Shown here: positions 52,093-60,235 of the stretch, one piece after another
How the letters are laid out: each line of letters opens with the position of its first letter
Numbering within the stretch: the stretch's first letter is position 1
Source of the DNA: Microbispora hainanensis
GTDB taxonomy: Bacteria > Actinomycetota > Actinomycetes > Streptosporangiales > Streptosporangiaceae
DNA length: 64,000 bases
Direction: 5' to 3'
Assembly (NCBI RefSeq): GCF_036186745.1
Contig: NZ_CP108086.1
Location: 6,882,001-6,946,000, forward strand
Program-made: the position numbers and the translations under genes
Notes under the pieces: generated by a model
What the model saw: only the letters and a program-made list of their open reading frames with translations
The model's database searches: none
What the model was told of the DNA's origin: nothing

Positions 52093-54266
52093 GAAGCCGT
52101 CAAGAAATAAGGCGTTGCTTCGTGATCTTCGGCTCGTTGAGATGGTATGGCGATCTCCAGCGAGGTCCGCGGCCAACTCGCGCGGAAATTCGAGGCATTA
52201 CGCCCGCATCTGAACGAACGACAGCATCGGCTGGTGCTGGCGACCGAGGCGCGGCTGCTGGGACACGGTGGGGTGCGGGCTGTCGCTCAGGCCGCTGGGG
52301 TCAGCGAGACGACCGTCCGTAACGGCATCTTCGAGCTGGAAGAAGGCCGGAAGCCGCTTCCGGCAGGTCGTGTCCGACGATCCGGGGGTGGTCGCAAGCG
52401 TGTTGAAGACGACGATCCGGCCGTCCTGACGGCGCTGCTGGGGCTGGTGGAGCCGGATGAGCGCGGCGACCCGCAATCCCCGCTGCGGTGGACGACCAAG
52501 TCGCTACGCCACCTGGCCGCCGAGCTGACCCGGCAAGGACACGGTGTATCGGCGCCCACGGTAGGACGATTGCTGAAGACGGCCGGGTTCAGCCTGCAAG
52601 CCAACGTCAAGACCCTCGAAGGCGCCCAGCACCCCGACCGTGACGCCCAGTTCCGCTATATCAACGAGCAGGTCAAAGCCCATCAGGCTGACGGCGAGCC
52701 GGTGATCAGCGTGGACACCAAGAAGCGGGAACAGCTGGGCCGGCTCCCGATGACCGGACGCGAGTGGCGCCCCAGGGGCGAGCCGATCGAGGTCGAAGAC
52801 CACCACTTCTTCTTCTCCGGTCCGGACGTCGAGCAGGCGATCCCGTACGGGATCTACGACATCACGGCCAACACCGGCTGGGTGAACGTCGGTGTCGACC
52901 ATGACACCTCGGTGTTCGCGGTGGAGTCCATCCGCCGCTGGTGGAAAGCGCGCGGCCGCCACGACTACCCGTCCGCCTCACGGCTACTGATCACTGCGGA
53001 CGCGGGCGGCTCCAACGGTTACCGTTATCGGGTCTGGAAGAGCGAACTGGCCGCGTTGGCCGCCGAGACCGGGCTGGTGATCACGGTCTGTCACTTCCCG
53101 CCCGGCACCTCCAAATGGAACAAGATCGAGCACCGGCTGTTCTCCCACATCACCCTCAACTGGCGCGGCAGGCCCCTGACCAGTCATGACGTAGTGGTCA
53201 ACACCATCGCTTCCACCCAGACCAGTACCGGACTGCGGGTGGAGGCGGTTTTGGACACCGGCGACTACCCGACCGGTGTCGCGATCAGCAAGGAGCGCTT
53301 CGCCGCCCTGCCCCTGGAACGACACGCCACCCACGGCACCTGGAACTACACCCTGCGCCCAGTAATGGCCGACGACCCGGCCACGTCCCAGCCGGTGAGC
53401 GAGGGCGACGGACCCGCGCAGCGGCGCCAGGCCATGCTGCTGCGTCTGGCCGATCCGCGGCTGACCGGCATGAGCACCCCTCAACTACGCCAGCTGGCCA
53501 CCGCGCTCGCGCCTGCACAGGCCGCCCGCACCCAGGAACGGCACAGCCGGCAACGCGGCGGCCGAGCTCGGCGCGCCACCGGCAACCTCCGCGCCAAGCC
53601 CTTGTTCGACGCCGCCGCCCGCCTCCTGCTCACGCTCCTCTACCAGCGGCAGGTCTGTTCCATGAAGGTCCTGGCCGACCTTCTGGAGGTCACCGACGTC
53701 TGCATCGCCGACCTGGTGAAGGAGACCCGCAGAGTCTTGGAAGACCACGGCCACCACGCCGGAGCCGCTCAGGTCCGCTTCGCCAAACCCGCCGCTCTCC
53801 TCGGCTTCTTGGACACCGGCCAGCGCCCCGCACGAGCCGTGATCATCGATCAACTGTCCCATCCGGTTCTGACCGGGATCAGCCGCGACGAACTCCGTCT
53901 CCTCATCCAGCGCCTCGCCGCAGCACAGGTCGCTCAAGGCGAGCGCCTCGGCTACCAGCGGCGGGGCGGGCACCGCCAGCCCGGGACCCGATCCGGCGTC
54001 TTCCCCCAGAAGATCAGCAACAGCGAACGGGTCGTGCTCACGATTCTCTACCAGCGGAAACTCTGCACGATGGATGTCCTGGCCGACGTTCTAGGCGATG
54101 TCAGCAGATCGTCCATCGGCAACGTCATCCGCGAAACCCGTCCCCTGCTCCAGCAAGCAGGCCACATTCCCCCCGACGCGCCAATCCGATACCGCACTGC
54201 AGCAAATCTGCTCGCCGCAGTGCCAAACGACCGCGACACACCGACAAGTTGATCTTTTACGGCTTC
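52093..54266 (+). mobile_element. ISAzo13-type insertion sequence, 2174 bp
   Basis: Termini are imperfect inverted repeats: the left end begins GAAGCCGTCAAGAAATAA and the complement of the right end GAAGCCGTAAAAGATCAA (13 of 18 identical). TCG at 52090-52092 is repeated at 54267-54269, a 3-bp target duplication. The single large gene is 52147-54252. The insertion interrupts a TRIC gene without loss of bases. Confidence 0.88.
52147..54252 (+). CDS. ISAzo13-family DDE transposase with a duplicated C-terminal extension
   Basis: The 701-residue protein has a catalytic part at about 1-430. It contains an N-terminal HTH (GVRAVAQAAGVSETTVRNGI), catalytic-core stretches EPVISVDTKKREQLG, LLITADAGGSNGYR and CHFPPGTSKWNKIEHRLFS (DDE), and a TSTGLRVEAVLD segment. 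The remaining about 270 residues are two tandem copies of one module. Copy A is about 430-558 (RLADPRLTG ... LTLLYQRQVCSMKVLADLL ... ETRRVLEDHGHH) and copy B about 560-698 (LSHPVLTG ... LTILYQRKLCTMDVLADVL ... ETRPLLQQAGHI), possibly DNA-binding. It is full-length with no frameshift, so the element may be active. Confidence 0.88.
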   Translation: MAISSEVRGQLARKFEALRPHLNERQHRLVLATEARLLGHGGVRAVAQAAGVSETTVRNGIFELEEGRKPLPAGRVRRSGGGRKRVEDDDPAVLTALLGLVEPDERGDPQSPLRWTTKSLRHLAAELTRQGHGVSAPTVGRLLKTAGFSLQANVKTLEGAQHPDRDAQFRYINEQVKAHQADGEPVISVDTKKREQLGRLPMTGREWRPRGEPIEVEDHHFFFSGPDVEQAIPYGIYDITANTGWVNVGVDHDTSVFAVESIRRWWKARGRHDYPSASRLLITADAGGSNGYRYRVWKSELAALAAETGLVITVCHFPPGTSKWNKIEHRLFSHITLNWRGRPLTSHDVVVNTIASTQTSTGLRVEAVLDTGDYPTGVAISKERFAALPLERHATHGTWNYTLRPVMADDPATSQPVSEGDGPAQRRQAMLLRLADPRLTGMSTPQLRQLATALAPAQAARTQERHSRQRGGRARRATGNLRAKPLFDAAARLLLTLLYQRQVCSMKVLADLLEVTDVCIADLVKETRRVLEDHGHHAGAAQVRFAKPAALLGFLDTGQRPARAVIIDQLSHPVLTGISRDELRLLIQRLAAAQVAQGERLGYQRRGGHRQPGTRSGVFPQKISNSERVVLTILYQRKLCTMDVLADVLGDVSRSSIGNVIRETRPLLQQAGHIPPDAPIRYRTAANLLAAVPNDRDTPTS

Positions 54267-54325
54267 TCGCCATGCGGTATCGCTGGCGTGCGCCCCTGGC
54301 CTGGGGTCTCGGCGGGAGGGAGTAG
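54267..54325 (+). pseudogene. TRIC/UPF0126 protein, 3' fragment after the IS
   Basis: After the TCG duplication the sequence reads CCATGCGGTATCGCTGG..., giving AMRYRWRAPLAWGLGGRE and a TAG stop when joined to the 5' part at 52092. It has no start of its own. The following crotonase gene begins 2 bp after this stop, so it was probably co-transcribed with the intact TRIC gene. Confidence 0.88.
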
Positions 54326-54327
54326 CG

Positions 54328-55113
54328 ATGGGCGACGTACGGGTGGGGGTCGAGGGACCGATCACCACGATCTGGATGGACCGGCCCGACCGGCGCAACG
54401 CCGTCGACCGGGGCATGGCCGGGGAGTTGCGGGCGGCCTTCGAGGAGTTCGAGGCCGACCCGGACCAGCGGGTGGCGATCCTGGCCGGCAGCGGCGGCAC
54501 CTTCTGCGCGGGCGCCGATCTGACCGCGGTCGGCGACCCCGCGCGGCGCAACGAGCTCGACCCCGAGGGAGGCGGTGGCGGCCCGATGGGGCCGACCCGG
54601 ATGCACCTGAGCAAACCGCTGATCGCCGCGATCAGCGGATACGCCGTCGCGGGGGGTCTGGAGCTGGCGCTGCTGGCCGACCTGCGCGTTGTCGAGTCCG
54701 ACGCGGTGCTGGGGGTGTTCTGCCGCCGCTGGGGGGTGCCGCTCATCGACGGCGGCACGGTCCGGCTGCCGCGGATCGTCGGTCTCGGACGCGCCCTCGA
54801 CATGATCCTCACCGGCCGCCCGGTGCACGCCGGGGAAGCCCTCGCGATCGGGCTGGCCAACCGGGTCGTCGGGCCGGGCCGGGCGGTCGAGGCGGCCCGT
54901 GAGCTGGCCGGGCAGATCGCGGCGTTCCCCTTCGCATGCGTCCTGGCCGACCGGGCCTCCACGTACGCCGCCCTCGACCTGCCCCTGGCCGAGGCGTTGC
55001 GCGCCGAGGGGGCGGCGGGCGTACCGATCGTGGAGCGCGAGGGCGTGGCCGGCGCGGCCCGCTTCGCCGCCGGCGCAGGCCGTCACGGCGTCGCCGAACC
55101 CGGCGCGCCCTGA
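54328..55113 (+). CDS. Enoyl-CoA hydratase/isomerase-like (crotonase family)
   Basis: The 261-residue crotonase shows IWMDRPDRRNAVDRGMAGEL, the first oxyanion motif TFCAGADLTAVGD, KPLIAAISGYAVAGGLELALLADLRVVES and GGTVRLPRIVGLGRALDMILTG, all typical of the family. Its specific reaction is unknown. It starts at ATG 54328, 2 bp beyond the TRIC 3' fragment, with GGGAGG in the overlapping codons as ribosome site. Insertion of the ISAzo13-type element upstream may cut it off from its original promoter. Confidence 0.87.
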   Translation: MGDVRVGVEGPITTIWMDRPDRRNAVDRGMAGELRAAFEEFEADPDQRVAILAGSGGTFCAGADLTAVGDPARRNELDPEGGGGGPMGPTRMHLSKPLIAAISGYAVAGGLELALLADLRVVESDAVLGVFCRRWGVPLIDGGTVRLPRIVGLGRALDMILTGRPVHAGEALAIGLANRVVGPGRAVEAARELAGQIAAFPFACVLADRASTYAALDLPLAEALRAEGAAGVPIVEREGVAGAARFAAGAGRHGVAEPGAP

Positions 55114-55127
55114 CGCGGAAGGGCCTC

Positions 55128-55295
55128 CGGCGAAGTGGCCGGTTCCAGCGCGCACGGGCAGGCGATGATCAGCACCGCGACCGCGGCGGTGAACGCCGGC
55201 GCCACGCCTTCGCCGATGCCGGGCCAGTCCCCCAGGGTGGCGACCGACAGGGCGATGACGATCGGGACGAAGATCCCGGAGCTGCGGTCGCCGAC
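55128..55295 (-). pseudogene. Fragment of a heavy-metal-translocating P-type ATPase (CopA-like)
   Basis: On the minus strand the reading SGIFVPIVIALSVATLGDW, followed by PAFTAAVAVLIIACPCALEPAT, matches the transmembrane stretch and CPC metal-binding motif of CopA/ZntA ATPases. The flanking frame turns to unrelated residues on both sides, and no catalytic DKTGT domain is present. Only about 55 residues survive. The intact protein would export copper or similar cations. Confidence 0.8.
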
Positions 55296-55313
55296 TCCGA
55301 GCAGCCCCTGCCG

Positions 55314-55459
55314 TGCACCTACCTGTCGGCGGTGCCGCTCGCCGGGCTCGCCCTCGACAGCGCCTTCGGCCGGTCCTGCGCCGACCCGATCGCCGCCCTG
55401 GTCGTCGCCGCCGTAGGGGTCGAGGAAGGTCGCGAAGCCCTGGCGGGAGGACACCTGCG
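55314..55459 (+). pseudogene. Fragment of a cation-diffusion-facilitator/metal efflux protein
   Basis: The plus-strand reading CTYLSAVPLAGLALDSAFG and ADPIAALVVAAVGVEEGREA resembles the late helices of actinobacterial CDF-type Co/Zn/Cd exporters. No start or N-terminal half exists upstream (the opposite strand carries a CopA fragment). It is a remnant of a metal-resistance operon whose next gene (55584-55973) is still intact. Confidence 0.7.
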
Positions 55460-55544
55460 GTCATCCTGGTCCGGCCGGTGCGGCGGCCCGTGCTGCTCCT
55501 GCATCCGCGTACGCGCCCGCACGGTGGGACCACGCGGGAAGGGG

Positions 55545-55576
55545 TTGCAACCGATACCCAGGTACAGGCTTACCGT
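55545..55576 (+). promoter_or_regulatory. MerR-type promoter with a 20-bp spacer
   Basis: TTGCAA (55545-55550) and TACCGT (55571-55576) are separated by 20 bp, longer than normal, with TACC-CA-GGTA (55555-55564) between them. An over-long spacer with an internal palindrome is the hallmark of MerR-family controlled promoters. It lies 7 bp upstream of the start codon region of the gene at 55584. No merR gene is left nearby. Confidence 0.6.
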
Positions 55577-55583
55577 CAGAGGC

Positions 55584-55973
55584 ATGACCCGGGACATCGC
55601 CTCTGAATGGGGATGGGCTCCCTCAGCGTGCACCCTGCCGACCGTCGGGCGGCCACTGCGGCTGGCCGAGTTCGACGCCCTGTTCGCCGAGGCCGTCCAA
55701 GCGGTGCGGCGCCCCGGGCGTGAGCTGCTGCGGCTGGAGCTCGCCTTCAGCCCGGAGCACGCGGCCCGGGCGGCCGAGCTGACCGCACGGGAGACCGGCT
55801 GCTGCTCCTTCTTCACCTTCACCCTGACCATCGCCGACGGCGGCCTCGCGCTGGAGGTGGCCGTGCCGCCCGCCCACACCGAGGTGCTGGACGCCCTCCA
55901 GGCACGCGCCACCGCGTCCGCCGCACCGGCGCCTGCCGTACAGGGGTCTGCCGCTTCGCGGAGGCCGGCGTGA
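55584..55973 (+). CDS. Small conserved protein with CCSFFTF motif, metal-resistance associated
   Basis: The 129-residue protein starts APSACTLPTVGRPLRLAEFDALFAEA and carries TARETGCCSFFTFTLTIADG in its second half, then EVAVPPAHTEVLDALQARA. Similar proteins are found next to MerR regulators and metal efflux genes in actinomycetes; the vicinal Cys pair could bind a metal ion or organometal. ATG 55584 is directly downstream of the MerR-type promoter, leaving a very short leader. The C-terminal Ala/Pro-rich tail is variable. Function is otherwise unknown. Confidence 0.7.
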   Translation: MTRDIASEWGWAPSACTLPTVGRPLRLAEFDALFAEAVQAVRRPGRELLRLELAFSPEHAARAAELTARETGCCSFFTFTLTIADGGLALEVAVPPAHTEVLDALQARATASAAPAPAVQGSAASRRPA

Positions 55974-56012
55974 GGCAGGATCTCGACGGCCCCTACCTGC
56001 GCAGCGGACAGG

Positions 56013-56232
56013 TGGCAGGTCGCCGCCGCCCTGGCGGCGCTCGCGTGCACCACCTGCTGCGCCACCGATCCTGATCGGCGCCGGACCGCTCACCGGCGCC
56101 GGTGCCGCGCTCGCCGAGCAGGCGCTGCTGACCGTGGCCGGGGTGCTGATCGCCGCCGCGGCGGGCATGTGGTGGCCGCACCGCCGACGCGCCTCCCACG
56201 CGACCTCCCCCTGCGGAAGTGGCGGGAGCTGA
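56013..56232 (+). pseudogene. Frameshifted Cys-rich small membrane protein (metal-resistance type)
   Basis: Frame one reads VAAALAALACTTCCAT (from 56013), then the homologous continuation PILIGAGPLTGAGAALAEQ and LTVAGVLIAAAAGMWWPHRRR lies in the next frame (56065 on), ending at TGA 56230-56232. Two C residues missing at the junction near 56064-56067 explain it. The intact type has a Cys pair and two transmembrane helices and accompanies mercury/metal resistance genes. Confidence 0.65.
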
Positions 56233-56400
56233 TACGGCGGGAGCGGATGCGGATGCCGAGCCCCCGATCCGCAGCCCGGACTGCCGCCCCGGTCCGTCCC
56301 GACCTACGACCCGACCTGCGACTCGGTCTGTGGCCCGATCCACGGCGCGCAGGGTGCCCCGGTGGCCCGTCGTGCGCCGCCATGCGCTGTACTACCGGCC

Positions 56401-56733
56401 ATGACGGTCGTCCGCTCCCTGCTGCTCTTCGTCCTGGCCGCCCTCGCCGAGATCGGCGGAGCATGGCTGGTCTGGCAAGGCGTACGCGAGCAGCGTGGCC
56501 TGCTCTGGATCGGCGGTGGCGTGATCGCGCTGGGCCTGTACGGTCTGGTCGCCACCTTCCAGCCGGACGCGAACTTCGGCCGGATCCTGGCGGCCTACGG
56601 CGGCGTCTTCGTCGCCGGTTCCCTGGCCTGGGGCATGCTCGTCGACGGATTCCGGCCCGACCGCTGGGACGTCATCGGCGCGCTCGTCTGCCTCGTCGGC
56701 GTACTGGTGATCATGTACGCGCCGCGCGGCTGA
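56401..56733 (+). CDS. UPF0060/YnfA-family membrane protein
   Basis: The 110-residue protein has four hydrophobic segments. The opening is SLLLFVLAALAEIGGAWLVW, the middle contains LYGLVATFQPDANFGRILAAYGGVFVAGSLAWG, and the end is DVIGALVCLVGVLVIMYAPR. This matches UPF0060 (YnfA-like) small multidrug-type membrane proteins at full length. It starts at ATG 56401 without a clear ribosome site, so it may be leaderless or co-transcribed. It sits amid metal-resistance remnants and may belong to that set. Confidence 0.88.
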   Translation: MTVVRSLLLFVLAALAEIGGAWLVWQGVREQRGLLWIGGGVIALGLYGLVATFQPDANFGRILAAYGGVFVAGSLAWGMLVDGFRPDRWDVIGALVCLVGVLVIMYAPRG

Positions 56734-56812
56734 TCGAGCACCACCGACCTGGCCGTGCCGTTTCATACCGCATCGAATTCCTACGGCATCGACGCGTCAC
56801 CCGAGAGAGGGT

Positions 56813-56915
56813 TGAACCGCGCCGAGTTTCGTGGAGGCCGTGATGTGCCTCGGGTTGGCTGACTGGGACGAGGATGGCCGGGACGGTTCAGGTTGGCGCT
56901 CGCCGCAGGAATCCC
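56813..56915 (-). mobile_element. Solo right end of an IS3-family element
   Basis: Positions 56813-56839 are identical to the reverse complement of the 27-bp right terminus of the IS3 element at 61138-61164. The next about 75 bp remain recognisably similar to its 3' end (GGGTTGGCTGACTGGG versus GGGTTAGCTGGCTGGG). No transposase frame survives. A related copy inserted here and was mostly deleted. Confidence 0.8.
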
Positions 56916-56986
56916 GTTCCATCCACCCGCTTACCCCAAGCCGTGCCTGCGGTTGGTCGCAGCGATCTCGGCGAGAACGACGGTGG

Positions 56987-57042
56987 CGCCCGCTACATCC
57001 GAGGGTGCCGGTGTCGCCCGCTACATCCGAGGGCGCCGGTGT
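56987..57042. repeat. 28-bp direct repeat, two copies
   Basis: Two adjacent 28-bp units (56987-57014, 57015-57042) beginning CGCCCGCTACATCCGAGGG differ at one position. They lie in the non-coding stretch between the IS3 remnant and a LuxR-type fragment. Confidence 0.85.
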
Positions 57043-57157
57043 CGCGGCCCTCAGCCCAAAGGGCCCGATCAACAGACGTCGCTCCTGGCATCGGTGATCA
57101 ACTCCTCCTGGAAAGCCCGTAGCGGCGGCCTACTTCACCACGTCCGGCACCTCCCGT

Positions 57158-57226
57158 ACGCGTGAGATCGCCGAGCGCTTGTTCGTCAGCCCGCTGACCG
57201 CCAAGGCCCACGTGGTCAGGGCCACT
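57158..57226 (+). pseudogene. Fragment of a LuxR/NarL-type response regulator HTH
   Basis: The reading TREIAERLFVSPLTAKAHVV is the core of a LuxR-type helix-turn-helix. Neither the receiver domain upstream nor the end of the HTH downstream is present. The 600-bp stretch 56734-57330 otherwise holds only the IS3 remnant and the 28-bp repeat. Confidence 0.65.
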
Positions 57227-59025
57227 GCGGTCCCCAGCTGTGATTCCAGGAGATTCCTAGTTGATCTTGAAATAGCCCCAAGGCCGCGAGAGAATTAATA
57301 CACGTTTTCGAATCTCTCGATGGAGGTGTGATGGATCTGTTCGACATCGATCCTGAGCGCCTTCGTCATTCGAATGGTCCCGACGACGGCTGGTGGGACC
57401 GTCTGATCGCCAATTCGCCCTTGTGGTCGTCCGACGGTTCATCCGCCCGTGAGCCCTTCCCGATCATCAACTTCGAGCCCCGGCAGCGCGCTGACGCGTC
57501 CGGCGCCGAGACCACGAACGGCCCAGGCACGCATACCGACGGCGCAGACGCCATGCGTAGGGATGCCGCCGGCGCGAATGCCGTTGGAATGGACGGCGCT
57601 GGCGCGGATGCCACCCATGGCAATGCTGACGGTGCGAACGCCGCTGGCGCGAATGCCACACGTGGGCCTGCCGATAGCGCGGAATCCGACGCGGGTGCCA
57701 CCCATGGGGATGCCTCCGATGCGGGTGGCCGTGGTCGTGTGCGGTCGTCGTGGGTGGTGGTGGGGTCGGTTCGTGAGGTGGCCCAAGAGCTGGCGCTGAC
57801 GCCGCTTCCCGACGATGTGGATGTGTGCCTGGCCGAGGCGGAGGAGTTGCTGTTCGCCCGGGATCGGATCACCAGCGCGCTGGCCGATCGGGTGGGGCGG
57901 GTGCATCGGGCGGGGCAGGCCAGGCAGCATGGGCATGCCTCCACCCGGTGTTGGTTGCGCACGAGTGGGGGGATGACGGTGGGCGGTGCTGGCCGCCTGC
58001 TCACGTTGGGGGCGGAACTGCCGCGCCTCCCCGTCGTGCGGGAGAAGTTCGCTGCGGGTGAGTTGGCGGCGGGGGTGGTGGAGGCCATCTGCGCCGCTGT
58101 GGCCGGGCTATCGGATGAGCAGGCCACCTTGGCGGAGCCGATCTTGGTGGACCTGGCGGGCAAGGCCGGGGCGGCGGAGGTCGCCAAGGCCGGCCGCCAT
58201 CTGCGGGCGGTGCTGGACCCCGATGGGGATGAGCGGGATGAGCGGGCCGATTACGGGCGGCGGTTCCTGCGGGTCCGCCCGGGCAAGGGCGGCGGCGTGG
58301 AAGGGGAGTTCTACCTGCCGCGTGAGGCCGGCGCCCGGTTGATGGCGTTGTTGCAGGCGTACGCCAAGCTGAGGGCACAGGGGGACGACCGCCCGCTGAC
58401 GGTACGCCAGGCCGACGCGCTGATCGCCCTGCTGGAGCAGAAGATCGTCACCGAGCTCCTCGTCGTGGTCAGCGCCGAATCCCTCCCCACCGACCCCGAA
58501 ACCACCGACCCCACCGCCGAAAACCCCGCCGACGACGACATCAGCGACCACTTCGCAGACCTCGGCGACAGCGCCCCCAGCGACTACGTCCCCGACCCCG
58601 CCGCAAGCACTGACGAGCCGAGCCAGGCCGACGACACCACCGACCACTCCGAAGACACGCGGGACGCCAAGGACTTCGAGGAAGGCCAGGACCACACGGA
58701 CGACCCTGCACCCGGCGAGGCCGACGGACTCGACATCCCGGAGGAGTTCGACACTGCCGAAGCTGAGGCCGAGGCGGATGCCGGTGCGGACAGCACCGAC
58801 GCCTCCGCCCCTGCGCCCGGCGAGGCCGACGACATCAGCGACCACTTCGCAGACCTCGGCAACAGCACCCCCAGCGGCCACGCTCACCGCGCGACCGGAA
58901 ACCCCGAGGCCCCGAACGAGACCGTTGCCACCGGCGACTGCGAGGGCGACGCCGAAAGCACCGACCCCGCCACCAACTCTCCCCAAGCCTCGAGCGGACT
59001 TCGCGACGGGGAGTCTCGCGGCTGT

Positions 59026-59085
59026 GGAGCCGGTGAGCGCGGGGCCGGTGAGCGCGGGGCCGGTGAGCGCGGGGCCGGTGAGCGG
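59026..59085. repeat. 15-bp tandem repeat, four copies, in the endonuclease linker
   Basis: GGGGCCGGTGAGCGC occurs at 59041, 59056 and 59071 with a close copy at 59026. It encodes GERGA-type pentapeptides in frame. Confidence 0.88.
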
Positions 59086-59321
59086 CGACTCGGCGAGTGC
59101 GAGCCGCGCGACACCGTGAACACCGCCTCTACCGAGGGCGACCACACCGCGAACGCCGCCTCCCCCAAGGGCGACGAGATCATCAGCACCAGTTCTGCCG
59201 AGCGCGACGAGACCGCGATCGTCAAGGGCGCAGACGGCGACCGTGCCACGACTCAGTCAGGAGCACCGCACGCCACACGGCACGCGTCAGCATGGCCAGC
59301 CGACGGTGGCGAGCATTGGCC

Positions 59322-59381
59322 CACAGCACCTTCGGACACAGCACCTTCGGACACAGCACCTTCGGACACAGCACCTTCGGG
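59322..59381. repeat. 15-bp tandem repeat, four copies, in the endonuclease linker
   Basis: CACAGCACCTTCGGA occurs at 59322, 59337 and 59352 with a close copy at 59367. It encodes repeated SDTAP pentapeptides in the same frame as the DUF222 part. Confidence 0.88.
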
Positions 59382-59914
59382 CGCGACGGCTCCGGACGCA
59401 CAACCATCGCAGGCAGCACCCTCGGTGGCGGCGTCTTCGGAGGCGGCGCGGCCGGATCCTCCGCCCGAGGACGTCTCCGCATGTCACACCCACGCCGGGC
59501 CTCGGCCTGCGGGGGACTGCCGGCATGGCCAGGACACGTGCTGGTGCGACGGTGAGGCGCGCTGCTGCTGCGCGACCGGGGCAGCGGAAATGTTGGGGAC
59601 ACCTGGAGCCGGGCGTGGGACGCCGGGGACGGCGCAAGCAGCGTCGCAGGGTGCGTCACCGGGAGCAGCTTCCGGGGTGTCACCCGGAGCAGCTCCGGGT
59701 GCGTCGGCGGGCACGATGCCCGGGGCGTCGCTGGGTGCGGCTCTGGGAGCGTCGGCAGGCACGCTGCCCGGGTCGCTGCTGGGGACGGCACTGGGTGCCC
59801 CGCTGGGAGGGCCGCTGGGGATGGTGCCGCCGGGGTTGTTGCTGAACCACTCCGACTTTCGTGGAGGCCCTGAAGCCAGCATCATCTGCTGGCGGAAGGG
59901 AGAATCACGTCACG

Positions 59915-60235
59915 ATGCCAGCCCCGAGGAAATACCCCCAAGAGCTTCGCGAGCGCGCGGTCCGCATGGTCTTTGAGGTCCGCCGGCAGACCGGCGGCGC
60001 CCCCGGCGCGATCGCCCGGGTGGCCGACCAGCTCGGCGTTCACCGCGAGGCGCTGCGCGGGTGGGTGCGCCAGGCCGAGATCGACGAGGGGCAGCGGCCG
60101 GGCACCTCGACCACCGACGCCCAGCGGATCGCCGAGTTGGAGCGCGAGGTGCGCGAGCTGCGCCGCGCCAACGAGATCCTCAAGGCCGCGGCCGCTTTTT
60201 TCGCGGCCGAACTCGACCCCCGGCCGCCCAGGTAG
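59915..60235 (+). CDS. IS3-family transposase OrfA
   Basis: The 106-residue protein starts MPAPRKYPQELRERAVRM and has an HTH (GAIARVADQLGVHREALRGW) followed by a leucine-zipper-like coil (AQRIAELEREVRELRRANEI), the usual OrfA layout for DNA binding and multimerisation. Near its end the slippery heptamer TTTTTTC (60196-60202) lies in the right frame for a -1 ribosomal shift into orfB. ATG 59915 is preferred over the frame extension at 59861. Confidence 0.9.
   Translation: MPAPRKYPQELRERAVRMVFEVRRQTGGAPGAIARVADQLGVHREALRGWVRQAEIDEGQRPGTSTTDAQRIAELEREVRELRRANEILKAAAAFFAAELDPRPPR

Larger units (their letters stand above)
57331..59842 (+). pseudogene. DUF222-HNH endonuclease, 5' fragment split by IS3; very long repeat linker
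   Basis: From ATG 57331 (GGAGGTG upstream) the frame encodes an Ala/Asn/Asp-rich head (about 60-130), then the DUF222/13E12 domain at about 140-380 (VREVAQELALTPLPDDVDVCLAEAE, RCWLRTSGGMTVGGAGRLLTLG, VRQADALIALLEQK). A disordered, repeat-rich linker of more than 400 residues follows. It contains DDISDHFADLG twice, four RGAGE-type pentapeptides, four SDTAP units and a Gly/Ala tail with LGAxLGASAGT. At GLLL the IS3 element starts. The HNH domain follows at 61165. Joined, the gene is 968 residues with frame intact; ordinary family members are near 400-500. Confidence 0.88.

Noticed and set aside
57331..59842. Treating the repeat arrays in the endonuclease linker or at 23753-23816 as CRISPR.
   Set aside because: Units are 15-16 bp, directly adjacent without spacers, and in the linker they are in-frame coding; no cas gene is present.
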